Assembly (NCBI RefSeq): GCF_003977755.1
Contig: NZ_RQWN01000001.1
Coordinates: 884,995-948,994 of the forward strand
Length of the DNA stretch: 64,000 bases
DNA from: Haloterrigena salifodinae
Lineage (GTDB): Archaea; Halobacteriota; Halobacteria; Halobacteriales; Natrialbaceae
Direction: 5' to 3'
Shown here: positions 46,251 through 54,112 of the stretch, one piece after another
Numbering within the stretch: position 1 is the stretch's first letter
Layout: each line of letters opens with the position of its first letter
Position numbers and translations under genes: made by a program
The notes under the pieces: model-generated
What the model was told of the DNA's origin: nothing
The model's input: only the letters and a program-made list of their open reading frames with translations
Database searches by the model: none

Positions 46251-46366
46251 ATGAGCAGAACTCCCGTTGTATCCAGTTCCGTTGACTCTCGTTCCATTCG
46301 TAGCTCGAGCACTCAGCCAGTCGAATCCGAACTCAAGAACCGAGTACACAAAATGCAGCCGAGCGT

Positions 46367-47032
46367 TCAGACGACGTCGCCGCGAACGGTCACACCGTCC
46401 TGTTGTTCGCGCCAGGCGTGAAGCTCCTGGGCCGCGGTCTCGGCGTCGGCTTCGTCCAACCCGAGCATCTCGAGGGCCTGCGAGAGCGTCGGCAGCGCCA
46501 GTTCGCTCTCCCGGAGCTTGCGAAACGCCTCCTCGCTCGTGGTGCCGTCGGCCCAGAGACAGACGCCGCGGGGGTCGAGCAACTGGGTGTAATCCTCGCG
46601 CAGTTGCGCCCCGCGCAGCCGCTGGGTGACGTTATCCTCGAACGGCGAGTTACAGACCTCGAGGTGGATCGGCTCGTCGTCGCCCAGCAGGTGGGCGGCG
46701 AGACACTTCTCGGGGGCGGCGTGGCCGTTCGCGTTGGCCCGCAGGTACTCCGGATGCGCGGCGGCCCAGTCGGCCCGAACGGACTTGCCAATCCCCTCGA
46801 TATCGTACTCGGCGGCGAGTTCGTCGACATCGACCCCGCTATCGCCACTGTCGTCGCGCATCAGCACGTCCTTCGTCACGTAGATGTCCAGTCGCTCGAC
46901 GGGATTGAGTCCGAGCGCGATGTCGCCGAAGGCCCATACTTCCCGGACCGGGACCGGCATGCGCTCGCTCTCGACGGTGTCGACGAGGGCTTCGAGACGG
47001 TCGACCGCGTCGTCGCGGTCAAATCCATTCAT
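46367..47032 (-). CDS. Conserved haloarchaeal protein, possible nucleotidyltransferase-fold
   Basis: 221 residues. The core VREVWAFGDIALGLNPVERLD has a G-[D]-x4-G..D strand-loop-helix layout that recalls nucleotidyltransferase folds, but the usual GS and DxD pairs are not intact. The end HAWREQQDGVTVRGDVV and the acidic helices are typical of haloarchaeal uncharacterised families such as DUF7095; I am not certain of the number. It is probably cytoplasmic. Nothing in the context narrows the role. Confidence 0.7.
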   Translation of the reverse strand: MNGFDRDDAVDRLEALVDTVESERMPVPVREVWAFGDIALGLNPVERLDIYVTKDVLMRDDSGDSGVDVDELAAEYDIEGIGKSVRADWAAAHPEYLRANANGHAAPEKCLAAHLLGDDEPIHLEVCNSPFEDNVTQRLRGAQLREDYTQLLDPRGVCLWADGTTSEEAFRKLRESELALPTLSQALEMLGLDEADAETAAQELHAWREQQDGVTVRGDVV

Positions 47033-47190
47033 GACGCGTACGTGCGGGCTCGAGTCGCAAAACGGTTTCTTCAGAGCGCTCGAGCCCGCGGCGGGCGATG
47101 GAACCGTCGATTGTCGATCGAGACTCGAGCCGGCTGCGACGCTTGTGTCAGGAGAGCACCTTTTTATCGGTTCCCGGAGAACGGAATCCT

Positions 47191-47931
47191 ATGCGACACC
47201 GGATATTCAACGAGGACGGCGAGGAAGAACTCGTGTTCGTCATGGGCTGGGGCAACCGCTGGACCCACGAGAACGTCAGCTGGCTCATCGGGAAGCTGAC
47301 CGAGGCCGGCTACCGGATCCACGCGTTCGAACTCCCGACGAACATCGACGACTTCAAAGCCGACTGGCTCGAGCCGATCGCCGAGTACGTCCGCGATCTC
47401 GAGGGGTATCAGCTGCTTGGCCACAGCGCTGGCGCGCTGATCGCACAGGCCCTAGACGGCGCGGACAATCACGTCTACCTGAGCCCGTGGTGGGGCTACG
47501 GCGAGACGTTCCCCGAGCCGCTGCTCGAGGCCGTCTCGAAGCTACCGACGACGCTGCCCTGCCTCCCAGTGTCCGGGCTCGACCGCGAGGCGATCGGCGA
47601 GGAGGCCACCGACCACCAGCTCGAGACGACGCCGAACTGGGTCTCGCCAGCGTTCGTCCGCGAGACGCGCCGCGCCCAGGAGGAACTGCTGACGATCGAT
47701 CACGACGCGGTCGTCTTCTGCTCGCTGCGCGACCCCGTGATCAGCCTCCGGCCGATCGGCGAGCGCGTCCCCGCCGAACACGTCGTGCTCTACGACGGCG
47801 GCCACGAACTGTTTTCCTCCGCAAGCCGCGAGCGCCACCTCGAGACCCTGCTTGCCGCCCTCGAGGACGGCGCCGTGGCCGTCGAAACGGACGACGAATC
47901 CGAAGAAGAGACGGATCCGGTACCGGCCTGA
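47191..47931 (+). CDS. Alpha/beta-fold hydrolase, haloarchaeal type
   Basis: 246 residues. EEELVFVMGWGNRWTHENVS is the first strand and oxyanion region, GHSAGALIA (about residue 76-84) the nucleophile elbow, SLRDPVISLRP a possible acid turn, and DGGHELFSS the catalytic His near the end. The substrate is unknown. A CTTTTTTATC box about 28 bp before ATG 47191 supports a leaderless start. An acidic tail (DDESEEETDPVPA) closes the protein. Confidence 0.85.
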   Translation: MRHRIFNEDGEEELVFVMGWGNRWTHENVSWLIGKLTEAGYRIHAFELPTNIDDFKADWLEPIAEYVRDLEGYQLLGHSAGALIAQALDGADNHVYLSPWWGYGETFPEPLLEAVSKLPTTLPCLPVSGLDREAIGEEATDHQLETTPNWVSPAFVRETRRAQEELLTIDHDAVVFCSLRDPVISLRPIGERVPAEHVVLYDGGHELFSSASRERHLETLLAALEDGAVAVETDDESEEETDPVPA

Positions 47932-47988
47932 AGGTCGCGGCTCACCCGTCATACGACGACAAGCCCGTGACGCTCTCACTCGAGTCCA

Positions 47989-48882
47989 TCAGTCCGGAAG
48001 CGAGAGCACGATGGTCGTCCCCGACGACTTCTCGACCAGTTTCACACTACCGCCGGCCTGCACGACGATCGTCCGAACGATCCAGAGGCCAAGCCCCTCC
48101 GAGTGGATCATCGGCGACTCGATCCCCTCCTCGAGGACGGTTCGCTCGGTCGCCGGCAGCCCGGGGCCGTCGTCGTCGACGACGATATCGACGCCCTCGC
48201 CCGTTCGCCGAACCGCGATGCGAACCGCGGGATCCGCCCGCTCGCTGTGTTCGATGGCGTTGCCGAGCAGTTCCCGGAGCGCGCGTTCGATCTTCGGCGT
48301 CGTCCGCACGTAACACGTCTCGGGACGGTCGGTGTCGATCGTCACTGCCGGATAGCCATCGCGGACGTCGTCGACGACGGCGTCGATCGCCGCGGTGAGG
48401 TCCAGCCGGCGAACCGGCTCGTCCCCGTCGAGGACGGCGTCCCGGAGACACCGCGTCTTGGATCCGAGTTCGACCAGTCGATCCGTCTGGTGTTTGATCT
48501 CCGCGAGGTACGGGTCGACGTCCGCCGGAACCTCGTCGTTCGCCTCGAGGAGTTCGGCGTTGCCCCGGATGACGTTACAGTTGTTCCGCAGGTTGTGCCG
48601 CAGGAGTCGGTGCAGCACGCTCGTCTGCTGGAGCGCGTGCTCGAGTCGGTCGGTCGTCCGTTCGTGGCGCCGTTGATTCGAGCGTACGAGCGCGTAGACC
48701 AGACCGGTCGACCCGATGACGAAGAGCCAGCCCTTCGCAGTCTGGAGCCGCGCCGTCGTCTGCGGATCGCCGACCAGTTCCAGCACGACGTAGTCAGTAA
48801 CGATGATCCACGACACCCCGACGAGAAGGTACGTGAACGCGATTCCGACGGCGCTTCGAAGTCGACTGGTCCTCGATTCCAT
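47989..48882 (-). CDS. Sensor histidine kinase, two membrane helices
   Basis: 297 residues. Two N-terminal membrane helices (about 13-35 and 48-66) are followed by a HisKA-like helix with LLRHNLRNNCNVIRGNAELL, the haloarchaeal HxLRN phosphoacceptor variant, and a HATPase domain (ALRELLGNAIEHSERADP, DDDGPGLP, SEGLGLWIVRTIV). No PAS or periplasmic sensory domain is present, so the membrane helices may sense the signal. A TATA-like CATATAG lies about 40 bp upstream of the start. No response regulator is adjacent. Confidence 0.9.
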   Translation of the reverse strand: MESRTSRLRSAVGIAFTYLLVGVSWIIVTDYVVLELVGDPQTTARLQTAKGWLFVIGSTGLVYALVRSNQRRHERTTDRLEHALQQTSVLHRLLRHNLRNNCNVIRGNAELLEANDEVPADVDPYLAEIKHQTDRLVELGSKTRCLRDAVLDGDEPVRRLDLTAAIDAVVDDVRDGYPAVTIDTDRPETCYVRTTPKIERALRELLGNAIEHSERADPAVRIAVRRTGEGVDIVVDDDGPGLPATERTVLEEGIESPMIHSEGLGLWIVRTIVVQAGGSVKLVEKSSGTTIVLSLPD

Positions 48883-48977
48883 TGTGTGTTCGGGAACGAC
48901 GGCACTCGTCGACGATTCACTTCTATATGTGTGGGAACATCAAACAATTACTAAAAGACTTGTCCCGTCACCGTCGG

Positions 48978-49688
48978 TCAGAGCGCGTCGACCAGCACCC
49001 GGAACTGCGACCGACTGTTAGTGACCAGTGCGCGGAGGAACCTGGGGCGCGCGGTCGCGAACGCGTCGGCGAGTGCCGCTGTAGCATCCTCCAAAATTCC
49101 TGTACCGTGCCCGAGGAGAATCTGCTCCGGCGCGATCCCCGTAAACGCCGCCGTCGGTGGCGTGAGACGCGCCAGCAGGTAGACGGCGAGCCGTTCGTCG
49201 CCGGCAAGGTACGGGGGCGCCGTCCCCAGGAGATCGGGCACGTACAGCGTCCCGTTCGATCGACGATACGCGATTGCTTCGTGCCAGCCGGGGAACGGAC
49301 TCGCCTCGCGGACGGCGAATCCGGACGCACCGATCTCGTCGGTGACGGACTCGAACTCGAGGTCGATCTCGGACAATCGATCGACGGCCCGGTCGAGCCA
49401 TGACGGAACGAAGACCGGAACGTCGTATCGGCGGGCGAACGCGGCCGCGTCGCGAGCGTGGTAGTCCGAACAGACGACGACGCCCGCGACCTCGCCCCTG
49501 CGCTCGAGTTCGTCGTCGATTCCGGGCGCCTCGAGCGGGTCGAACAGCCAGAGCCGATCGTCCGCGCCGACCAGCGCGTGACTGGCACGTTGACCGGTCT
49601 CATCGGGATGAGCGAGCCAGCCGATCCCGTCGTCGAACTCGTCGACGAGTCGGTAGCCGGTCGACGGGGACCTATCGTAGGCCGTCAT
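48978..49688 (-). CDS. Metallo-beta-lactamase-fold-like protein, paralogue of the 5.8 kb gene
   Basis: 236 residues. It aligns throughout with the protein at 5764-6447: GIGWLAHPDETGQRASHAL, LWLFDPLEA, VVVCSDYHARDAAAFARRYD, TLYVPDLLGTAPPYLAGDER and PEQILLGHGTGI. Again the HxHxDH motif is reduced to SDYHARD, with one His and one Asp. Late His (GHG) and Asp residues persist. Its role is unknown. Conservation of the reduced motif in both copies suggests it is a family property. Confidence 0.75.
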   Translation of the reverse strand: MTAYDRSPSTGYRLVDEFDDGIGWLAHPDETGQRASHALVGADDRLWLFDPLEAPGIDDELERRGEVAGVVVCSDYHARDAAAFARRYDVPVFVPSWLDRAVDRLSEIDLEFESVTDEIGASGFAVREASPFPGWHEAIAYRRSNGTLYVPDLLGTAPPYLAGDERLAVYLLARLTPPTAAFTGIAPEQILLGHGTGILEDATAALADAFATARPRFLRALVTNSRSQFRVLVDAL

Positions 49689-49826
49689 GTCTGGCCCGTC
49701 TCGAGGGCGCCTGAAAGGCGTTTCTGTCGAATCGCGGACTCGGACCTCGCCAGCGACTATCGACGGGCTCGAGTCACCCTCTCGTAGACGAAACCGTGAT
49801 GGGCGGCGACCGACAACGGACCGCTA

Positions 49827-50786
49827 ATGGACTGTAACCGGTGTGGCGAGGAGGCGGTGATGCACGCCGCCTACTCTGGGGCACACCTCTGTGCGGATCA
49901 CTTCCGCGAGTCGGTCGAGAAGCGAGTGCGCCGCCGGGTGCGGCGGGACGATCTGGTTCCGCGAGACGCGACGCCCGAAAACCCCCAGACGTGGGTGATC
50001 GGCCTCTCCGGCGGCAAGGACAGCGTCGTCCTGACGCAGATCCTTCACGACACGTTCGCCGAGGACCCGCGTATCGAACTCGTCGGCTTGACGATCCACG
50101 AGGGGATCGAGGGCTACCGCGACAAGTCGATCGACGCCTGCGTCGAACTCGCCGACGACCTGGAGATCCGCCACGAACTCGTCTCCTACGAGGAGGAGTT
50201 CGGCGTCCGGATGGACGACGTCGTCGAGGACGACCCCGAGAACATGGCCGCCTGCGCCTACTGCGGCGTCTTCCGCCGTGACCTCCTGGAGGAGTACGCC
50301 GAGAAACTCGAGGCCGACCTCCTGCTGACCGGCCACAATCTCGACGACGAGGCCCAGACGGCGCTGATGAACTTCCTCGAGGGCGACGTCGAGCAGATCG
50401 CGAAACACTTCGACGCCAGCCTCGGTGCCCTCTCCGAACGCGAGGAACAGGTGGAGTTCGTTCCGCGTGCCAAGCCGCTGCGGGACGTCCCCGAAAAGGA
50501 GGTCGCCCTCTACGCCCACATAAACGACCTCCCCGCCCACATCACGGAGTGTCCCCACGCGAGCGAGGCCTACCGCGGCGAGATCCAGCAGTTGCTGTAC
50601 GACTTGGAGGAGAACCATCCCGGTACCCGCCACTCGATCCTCGCGGGCTACGAGGATCTGGCCTCGATCGCCGCCGACGAGTTCAGCGGCGACGACGGCG
50701 CCGACCTCCGGGAGTGCGTCGAATGCGGCTCGACGACGACCCGCGAGATCTGTCGAAAGTGTTCGCTGCTCGAGTCGCTGGCCTGA
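49827..50786 (+). CDS. ncsA: tRNA 2-thiolation protein NcsA (TtuA/Ctu1 family)
   Basis: 319 residues. The PP-loop SGGKDS (61-66) binds ATP for adenylation of tRNA uridine. An N-terminal zinc finger (C3, C6, C22, H25), a central CAYCGVFRR for iron-sulfur or thiol chemistry, and a C-terminal CVECGSTTTREICRKCS zinc finger match the archaeal enzyme. With a ubiquitin-like SAMP it makes 2-thiouridine at wobble position 34. It stands alone on its strand, convergent with a zinc-ribbon gene. Confidence 0.94.
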   Translation: MDCNRCGEEAVMHAAYSGAHLCADHFRESVEKRVRRRVRRDDLVPRDATPENPQTWVIGLSGGKDSVVLTQILHDTFAEDPRIELVGLTIHEGIEGYRDKSIDACVELADDLEIRHELVSYEEEFGVRMDDVVEDDPENMAACAYCGVFRRDLLEEYAEKLEADLLLTGHNLDDEAQTALMNFLEGDVEQIAKHFDASLGALSEREEQVEFVPRAKPLRDVPEKEVALYAHINDLPAHITECPHASEAYRGEIQQLLYDLEENHPGTRHSILAGYEDLASIAADEFSGDDGADLRECVECGSTTTREICRKCSLLESLA

Positions 50787-50814
50787 ACTGACTCGAGGCT
50801 TAGCCACTCGTATC

Positions 50815-50997
50815 TCACAAGGCGGCATCGCAGTAGTCACACGTCGTGCGATCTGGATCGTTCGGCGCGCCGCAATCCGGACAGTTCGTCGGCCGCTCGG
50901 CGCCTCTCGTCTCGTCCGCGTGGCCGTCGCGATCCGTTTCTTCGCCGATCCTGTCGTACTCGAGGTGCGAACCGCAGTAGGGACAGTAGTTGGGCAA
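50815..50997 (-). CDS. Double zinc-ribbon protein with doubtful start; possible frameshift from a membrane protein
   Basis: 60 residues if a TTG at 50997 is used. Four CxxC pairs (CPYCG, CPDCG, CDYC and others) form two zinc ribbons: PNYCPYCGSHLEYDRIGEE and NCPDCGAPNDPDRTTCDYCD. No ATG lies in frame. Just upstream in another frame, 51110-51015 encodes a membrane helix GPIGWAIFVPLLAIGIVQVY and RTGFERAR, ending where the ribbon begins. Haloarchaea have proteins joining a membrane helix and a ribbon, so this may be a broken gene. Confidence 0.5.
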   Translation of the reverse strand: MPNYCPYCGSHLEYDRIGEETDRDGHADETRGAERPTNCPDCGAPNDPDRTTCDYCDAAL

Positions 50998-51415
50998 TCC
51001 GGTACTCTCGCCCTCTCGAACCCGGTTCGGTACACTTGCACGATGCCGATCGCGAGCAGCGGCACGAATATCGCCCAGCCGATCGGCCCCATCGCGACGA
51101 GAACGAGCAATGTGCCCGTCGCTGCCGCCGAGCGACCGACAACGCTGCGAGGATCCTACCCGTTCGGCTGATAGAGCTGGAGATCGACCGTCGTATACGG
51201 TCGTAAACGGGAGGGAAAGCGACTGCTATCGTTCTCGAGACTCGTCACTCAGGGACTCGAGACGAACGCCGAAAAACGGATCCGATCCGTCGATCGATCC
51301 GCGAGTAGTGGTGTGTCGTATCGCGGACCGCCTGCCGCGGACGGCGGATGGTGTGTCAGGTGTATCGATGCCGTCGCAGTGGCGGTTCGAGCAGCGTTCT
51401 CGCGCGGCGCGTCGA

Positions 51416-52609
51416 TTACCGGATCACGTCGACGCCGTGCTGTTTCTCGACCTCTTCGCGGCCGCCGTCGCTGTGCGCGTTGGAGCCTCGCGTCCGCGAG
51501 CCCGCCTCCTCGACGTTGTTGCTCGCGTCGAAGTCGGCCTGGTTGAATCCCTCGATGCTCTTGCGGGACTTGTCGGCCTGCTTCTGAGTCGTCGGACCGA
51601 GCACCTGCGCGCTCTGGACGCCGGTCATGATCGCCATGACCCGCACCTTGCCCTTGTAGTTGTCCTGGATCCGCGCGCCCCAGATGACGTTCGCCGAGGC
51701 CTCGAGACGCTCGGTGATGTTGTCCGCGATGCCCTCGGCCTCTTTCAGCGTGAGGTCGGGGCCGCCAGTGATGTGGACCAATCCGCCGGAGGCGCCGCGG
51801 TAGTCGACGTCCAGCAGCGGGTGGTTCATCGCGTCCTTGACGACCTCGTCGGTCTTGTTCTTGTCCTGGGTTTCGCCGACCAGCATGACGGCAACGCCGC
51901 CCTGGTTCATGATCGTCGACATGTCGGCGTAGTCCAGGTTGATCAGCGAGGGCTGGGTGATCGTCTCCGAGATGCCCTTGACGGTCTCGGCGATGATCTG
52001 GTCCATCACCGAGAACGCCTTGCCGATCGGGAGGTTCGGGACGTAGTCGAGCAGTCGATTGTTGTCGAGTACGATGATCGAGTCGGCCTGCTCGCGCAGT
52101 TTCTCGAGGCCTTCCTCGGCCTTGACCGTACGCGCACGTTCGACGTTAAAGGGCGTCGAGACCATGCCGACGACGATCGCACCCTGCTCCTTGGCGATCT
52201 TGGAGACGACGGGAGCGGCACCGGTACCGGTTCCGCCACCCATCCCGGCGGTCACGAACACGAGGTCCGCGTCGCCGAGGACCTCCTTGATCGTGCTCTG
52301 GGCCATCTCGGTCGCGCGTTCGCCCATCGATGGGTCGCCGCCAGCGCCGAGCCCGTTGGTGAGGGACTTGCCGACCAAGATCTTCGTGTCGGCCTCGATC
52401 ATCTTCAGGTGTTGCTTGTCCGTGTTGATCGCCACGGTGTCGGCACCGTCGACGCCGATGTTGTACAGCCGGTTGATCGTATTGTTACCCGCACCGCCCG
52501 CACCGACGATGACGATTCGAGGTTCACCGAACTCGTCCTCGTCCATGTCTTCCATCTCGCGGGACTCCTGTTCGGCGTTTTCGAGTGCGTCTTGAACGAT
52601 ATCCTGCAT
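51416..52609 (-). CDS. ftsZ2: Tubulin-like cell-division GTPase FtsZ2
   Basis: 397 residues. The GTP loop [10 protein letters not shown] (121-130), the N-terminal [13 protein letters not shown] and NTDKQHL, and the T7 catalytic loop (LINLDYADM) are intact. It matches the haloarchaeal FtsZ2 type by its [14 protein letters not shown] opening and its C-terminal QADKSRKSI plus acidic tail [19 protein letters not shown]. It polymerises at midcell and drives constriction with FtsZ1, which is not in this window. It is translated 2 bp after cdrS on one mRNA. Confidence 0.97.
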   Translation of the reverse strand: MQDIVQDALENAEQESREMEDMDEDEFGEPRIVIVGAGGAGNNTINRLYNIGVDGADTVAINTDKQHLKMIEADTKILVGKSLTNGLGAGGDPSMGERATEMAQSTIKEVLGDADLVFVTAGMGGGTGTGAAPVVSKIAKEQGAIVVGMVSTPFNVERARTVKAEEGLEKLREQADSIIVLDNNRLLDYVPNLPIGKAFSVMDQIIAETVKGISETITQPSLINLDYADMSTIMNQGGVAVMLVGETQDKNKTDEVVKDAMNHPLLDVDYRGASGGLVHITGGPDLTLKEAEGIADNITERLEASANVIWGARIQDNYKGKVRVMAIMTGVQSAQVLGPTTQKQADKSRKSIEGFNQADFDASNNVEEAGSRTRGSNAHSDGGREEVEKQHGVDVIR

Positions 52610-52611
52610 CG

Positions 52612-52791
52612 TTACACCTTGGCCCAGTTGTGTTTGCCGGACTGCTCGCTCGGTCCGTCGCTCTGTTCGTTGATCATCTCGCGAACGGCCGACCGGATCG
52701 CTTCGCTCCGGTTCGGGAACTCGCCCGAGTCGACCAGTTGTTCGACCTCCTCGATCTGCTGTTTCGGAATTCGCAGTGTCACACGCTCCAT
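52612..52791 (-). CDS. cdrS: Ribbon-helix-helix division regulator CdrS
   Basis: 59 residues from ATG 52791. The RHH fold is [20 protein letters not shown], then [19 protein letters not shown], with a polar tail [12 protein letters not shown]. Two bases (52610-52611) separate its stop from the ftsZ2 ATG. In Halobacterium, CdrS lies before ftsZ2 and controls division genes; the identical order supports the name. A set of GTCTTAC sites lies between its start and cdrL. Confidence 0.93.
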   Translation of the reverse strand: MERVTLRIPKQQIEEVEQLVDSGEFPNRSEAIRSAVREMINEQSDGPSEQSGKHNWAKV

Positions 52792-52809
52792 TGTTGTATT
52801 CCCCTTGGG

Positions 52810-52979
52810 GTAAGACGGCGCGCGCCCCTGTCAGACGCGGCGTGTCTTACACGGAGCCGCCCGACATCGGGCGTTTTTCGGTGTTTGCCGACCGTTGTAA
52901 GACGACCGTCTTACGCGAATAAGTGGAATACTGCCATACACAATAAAACTTTCGTCGGACACGACTATCCGTGTCTTAC
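52810..52979 (-). promoter_or_regulatory. Array of GTCTTAC/GTAAGAC sites before cdrS-ftsZ2
   Basis: On the plus strand GTAAGAC occurs at 52810-52816 and 52897-52903; GTCTTAC at 52844-52850, 52908-52914 and 52973-52979. The pair at 52897-52914 makes an 18-bp palindrome, GTAAGAC-gacc-GTCTTAC. A TATA-like CTTATTCG on the minus strand at about 52917-52924 lies next to it, so binding there would cover the promoter. The sites match the single copy at cdrL. Likely bound by CdrL or CdrS. Confidence 0.65.
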
Positions 52980-52987
52980 ATAGGTCC

Positions 52988-53599
52988 TTATGACGGAGTG
53001 TCACGTCCAAGCACGTCCGCCGCCGGCGTCCGACGACCGCAGCCGGGACAGAACGACCAGTCCGAACGGACCTCGTCACCGCACTCACAGAACAGCCGCC
53101 GCGACGCCTTCTCCCCGCAGTTGGGACAGAAGACGTGGTCGTCCGCAACCTCCTCGCCACACTGTCCACACTGGACGGGACCATCGTCTACCGCCGGCTG
53201 CTCGTCCGTAGTGGCGGGGGCGGTGTTCTCAACCTGATCGTCCGACTGATGGGTGACGCTACGCTCGCGGTCGCCCGCGGGTTCTGGCCGCTCGTCGCGG
53301 GCGTCGTCCGCGAGCGAAACGGTAACGGAAACCTCGTTCGGTCCGCGGCGGTCGCGCGTGCGGGCACCCCGATCATCTAGCTCCCGAAGGCGTTCGTCGA
53401 TCCGTTCGTCGACCCGCCGGCGAATCAGTTCGTCGATCGCGCCCGTCCCGGCCTCGCTCGCCGCGCCGTCACGTTCCGACCGCCCGTCGGCCCCGAGATA
53501 CGAGCGCAGCGCCTCTCGCATCGCTTCGCTCTTGGAGATCTCGAGCGCCTCGAGTTCGTCGACGAGGTCGTCGTCGGCGCGGAACGTGATTTTACTCAT
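52988..53599 (-). CDS. cdrL: Ribbon-helix-helix plus zinc-ribbon division regulator CdrL
   Basis: 203 residues. N-terminal RHH (SKITFRADDDLVDELEALEI, SKSEAMREALRSYLG), then a long disordered acidic/basic linker, and two zinc ribbons (about 140-190): CGQCGEEVADDHVFCPNCG and CECGDEVRSDWSFCPGCG. It lies directly upstream of cdrS-ftsZ2 on the same strand, as in other haloarchaea where CdrL regulates them. Its promoter has TATA-like TGATATAG near 53632 and a GTCTTAC site at 53654-53660 (plus-strand GTAAGAC). Confidence 0.93.
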   Translation of the reverse strand: MSKITFRADDDLVDELEALEISKSEAMREALRSYLGADGRSERDGAASEAGTGAIDELIRRRVDERIDERLRELDDRGARTRDRRGPNEVSVTVSLADDARDERPEPAGDRERSVTHQSDDQVENTAPATTDEQPAVDDGPVQCGQCGEEVADDHVFCPNCGEKASRRLFCECGDEVRSDWSFCPGCGRRTPAADVLGRDTPS

Positions 53600-53653
53600 T
53601 CAGAGCTACGCGAGTATTGAAACTCCAACTATATCAATCATGTTGATCGCGCT

Positions 53654-53660
53654 GTAAGAC
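53654..53660 (-). promoter_or_regulatory. Single GTAAGAC site upstream of cdrL
   Basis: Plus-strand TGTAAGACAC at 53653-53662, 55 bp upstream of the cdrL ATG at 53599 and about 20 bp beyond its TATA candidate. It is the same 7-bp motif as the array before cdrS, suggesting autoregulation of CdrL. Confidence 0.55.
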
Positions 53661-53725
53661 ACGGCGGTCGCACCGACGCGAATAATAACCCTTATGTGAC
53701 CGACGGCGACTATGTTGAGGTACGC

Positions 53726-53799
53726 CCGCCCTTAGCTCAGACTGGTAGAGCAGTCGACTGTAGATCGACTTGCCCCCCGTTCAAATCGGGGAGGGCGGA
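53726..53799 (+). tRNA. tRNA-Tyr (GTA)
   Basis: The cloverleaf is complete: acceptor CCGCCCT pairs with AGGGCGG, D arm with AGCTCAGACTGGTAGAGC, anticodon loop CTGTAGA with anticodon GTA, and T arm CCCCGTTCAAATCGGGG. The discriminator base is A at 53799. No intron interrupts the anticodon loop. A short T run follows. The gene lies 66 bp beyond the cdrL promoter site, on the opposite strand. Confidence 0.95.
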
Positions 53800-53803
53800 T
53801 TTT

Positions 53804-53943
53804 TCAGGATTCCAAACGACGAGCGGAGCGAGTCGCTGGAATCCCGAAAAGGAGATCCCAACACGATTTGAACATGAGAGTCGCACGCTCGCGAGCGAAG
53901 CGAGCGAGACCGTCTCTCAACTGTTCAAATCGGGGAAAGCGGA
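53804..53943 (+). repeat. Inverted repeats and partial copy of the tRNA-Tyr 3' end
   Basis: Two hairpins follow the tRNA: GGATTCCA (53807-53814) with TGGAATCC (53837-53844), and CGATTTGAACA (53864-53874) with TGTTCAAATCG (53922-53932). The sequence GTTCAAATCGGGGA at 53923-53936, then AAGCGGA, repeats the last 21 nt of the tRNA (53779-53799) with 19 of 21 identical. This is what integration at a tRNA gene leaves behind, or a dispersed haloarchaeal repeat. Nothing else is seen from 53944 to 54112. Confidence 0.6.
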
Positions 53944-54112
53944 ATGTTTTCCTCACGAACTACATTCGACCGGAAACAGTCGGTTTCCAGCCTCGGCGAC
54001 CCACATCAATTTATTGGGTCAAATAACCGATCAAACTCGCACCGTGCGTCTCAACGGAGACAGCAACTGAAGAGTCGTATCGGCAGGTTGCTGTCAGACA
54101 CCGATTGGCGGA

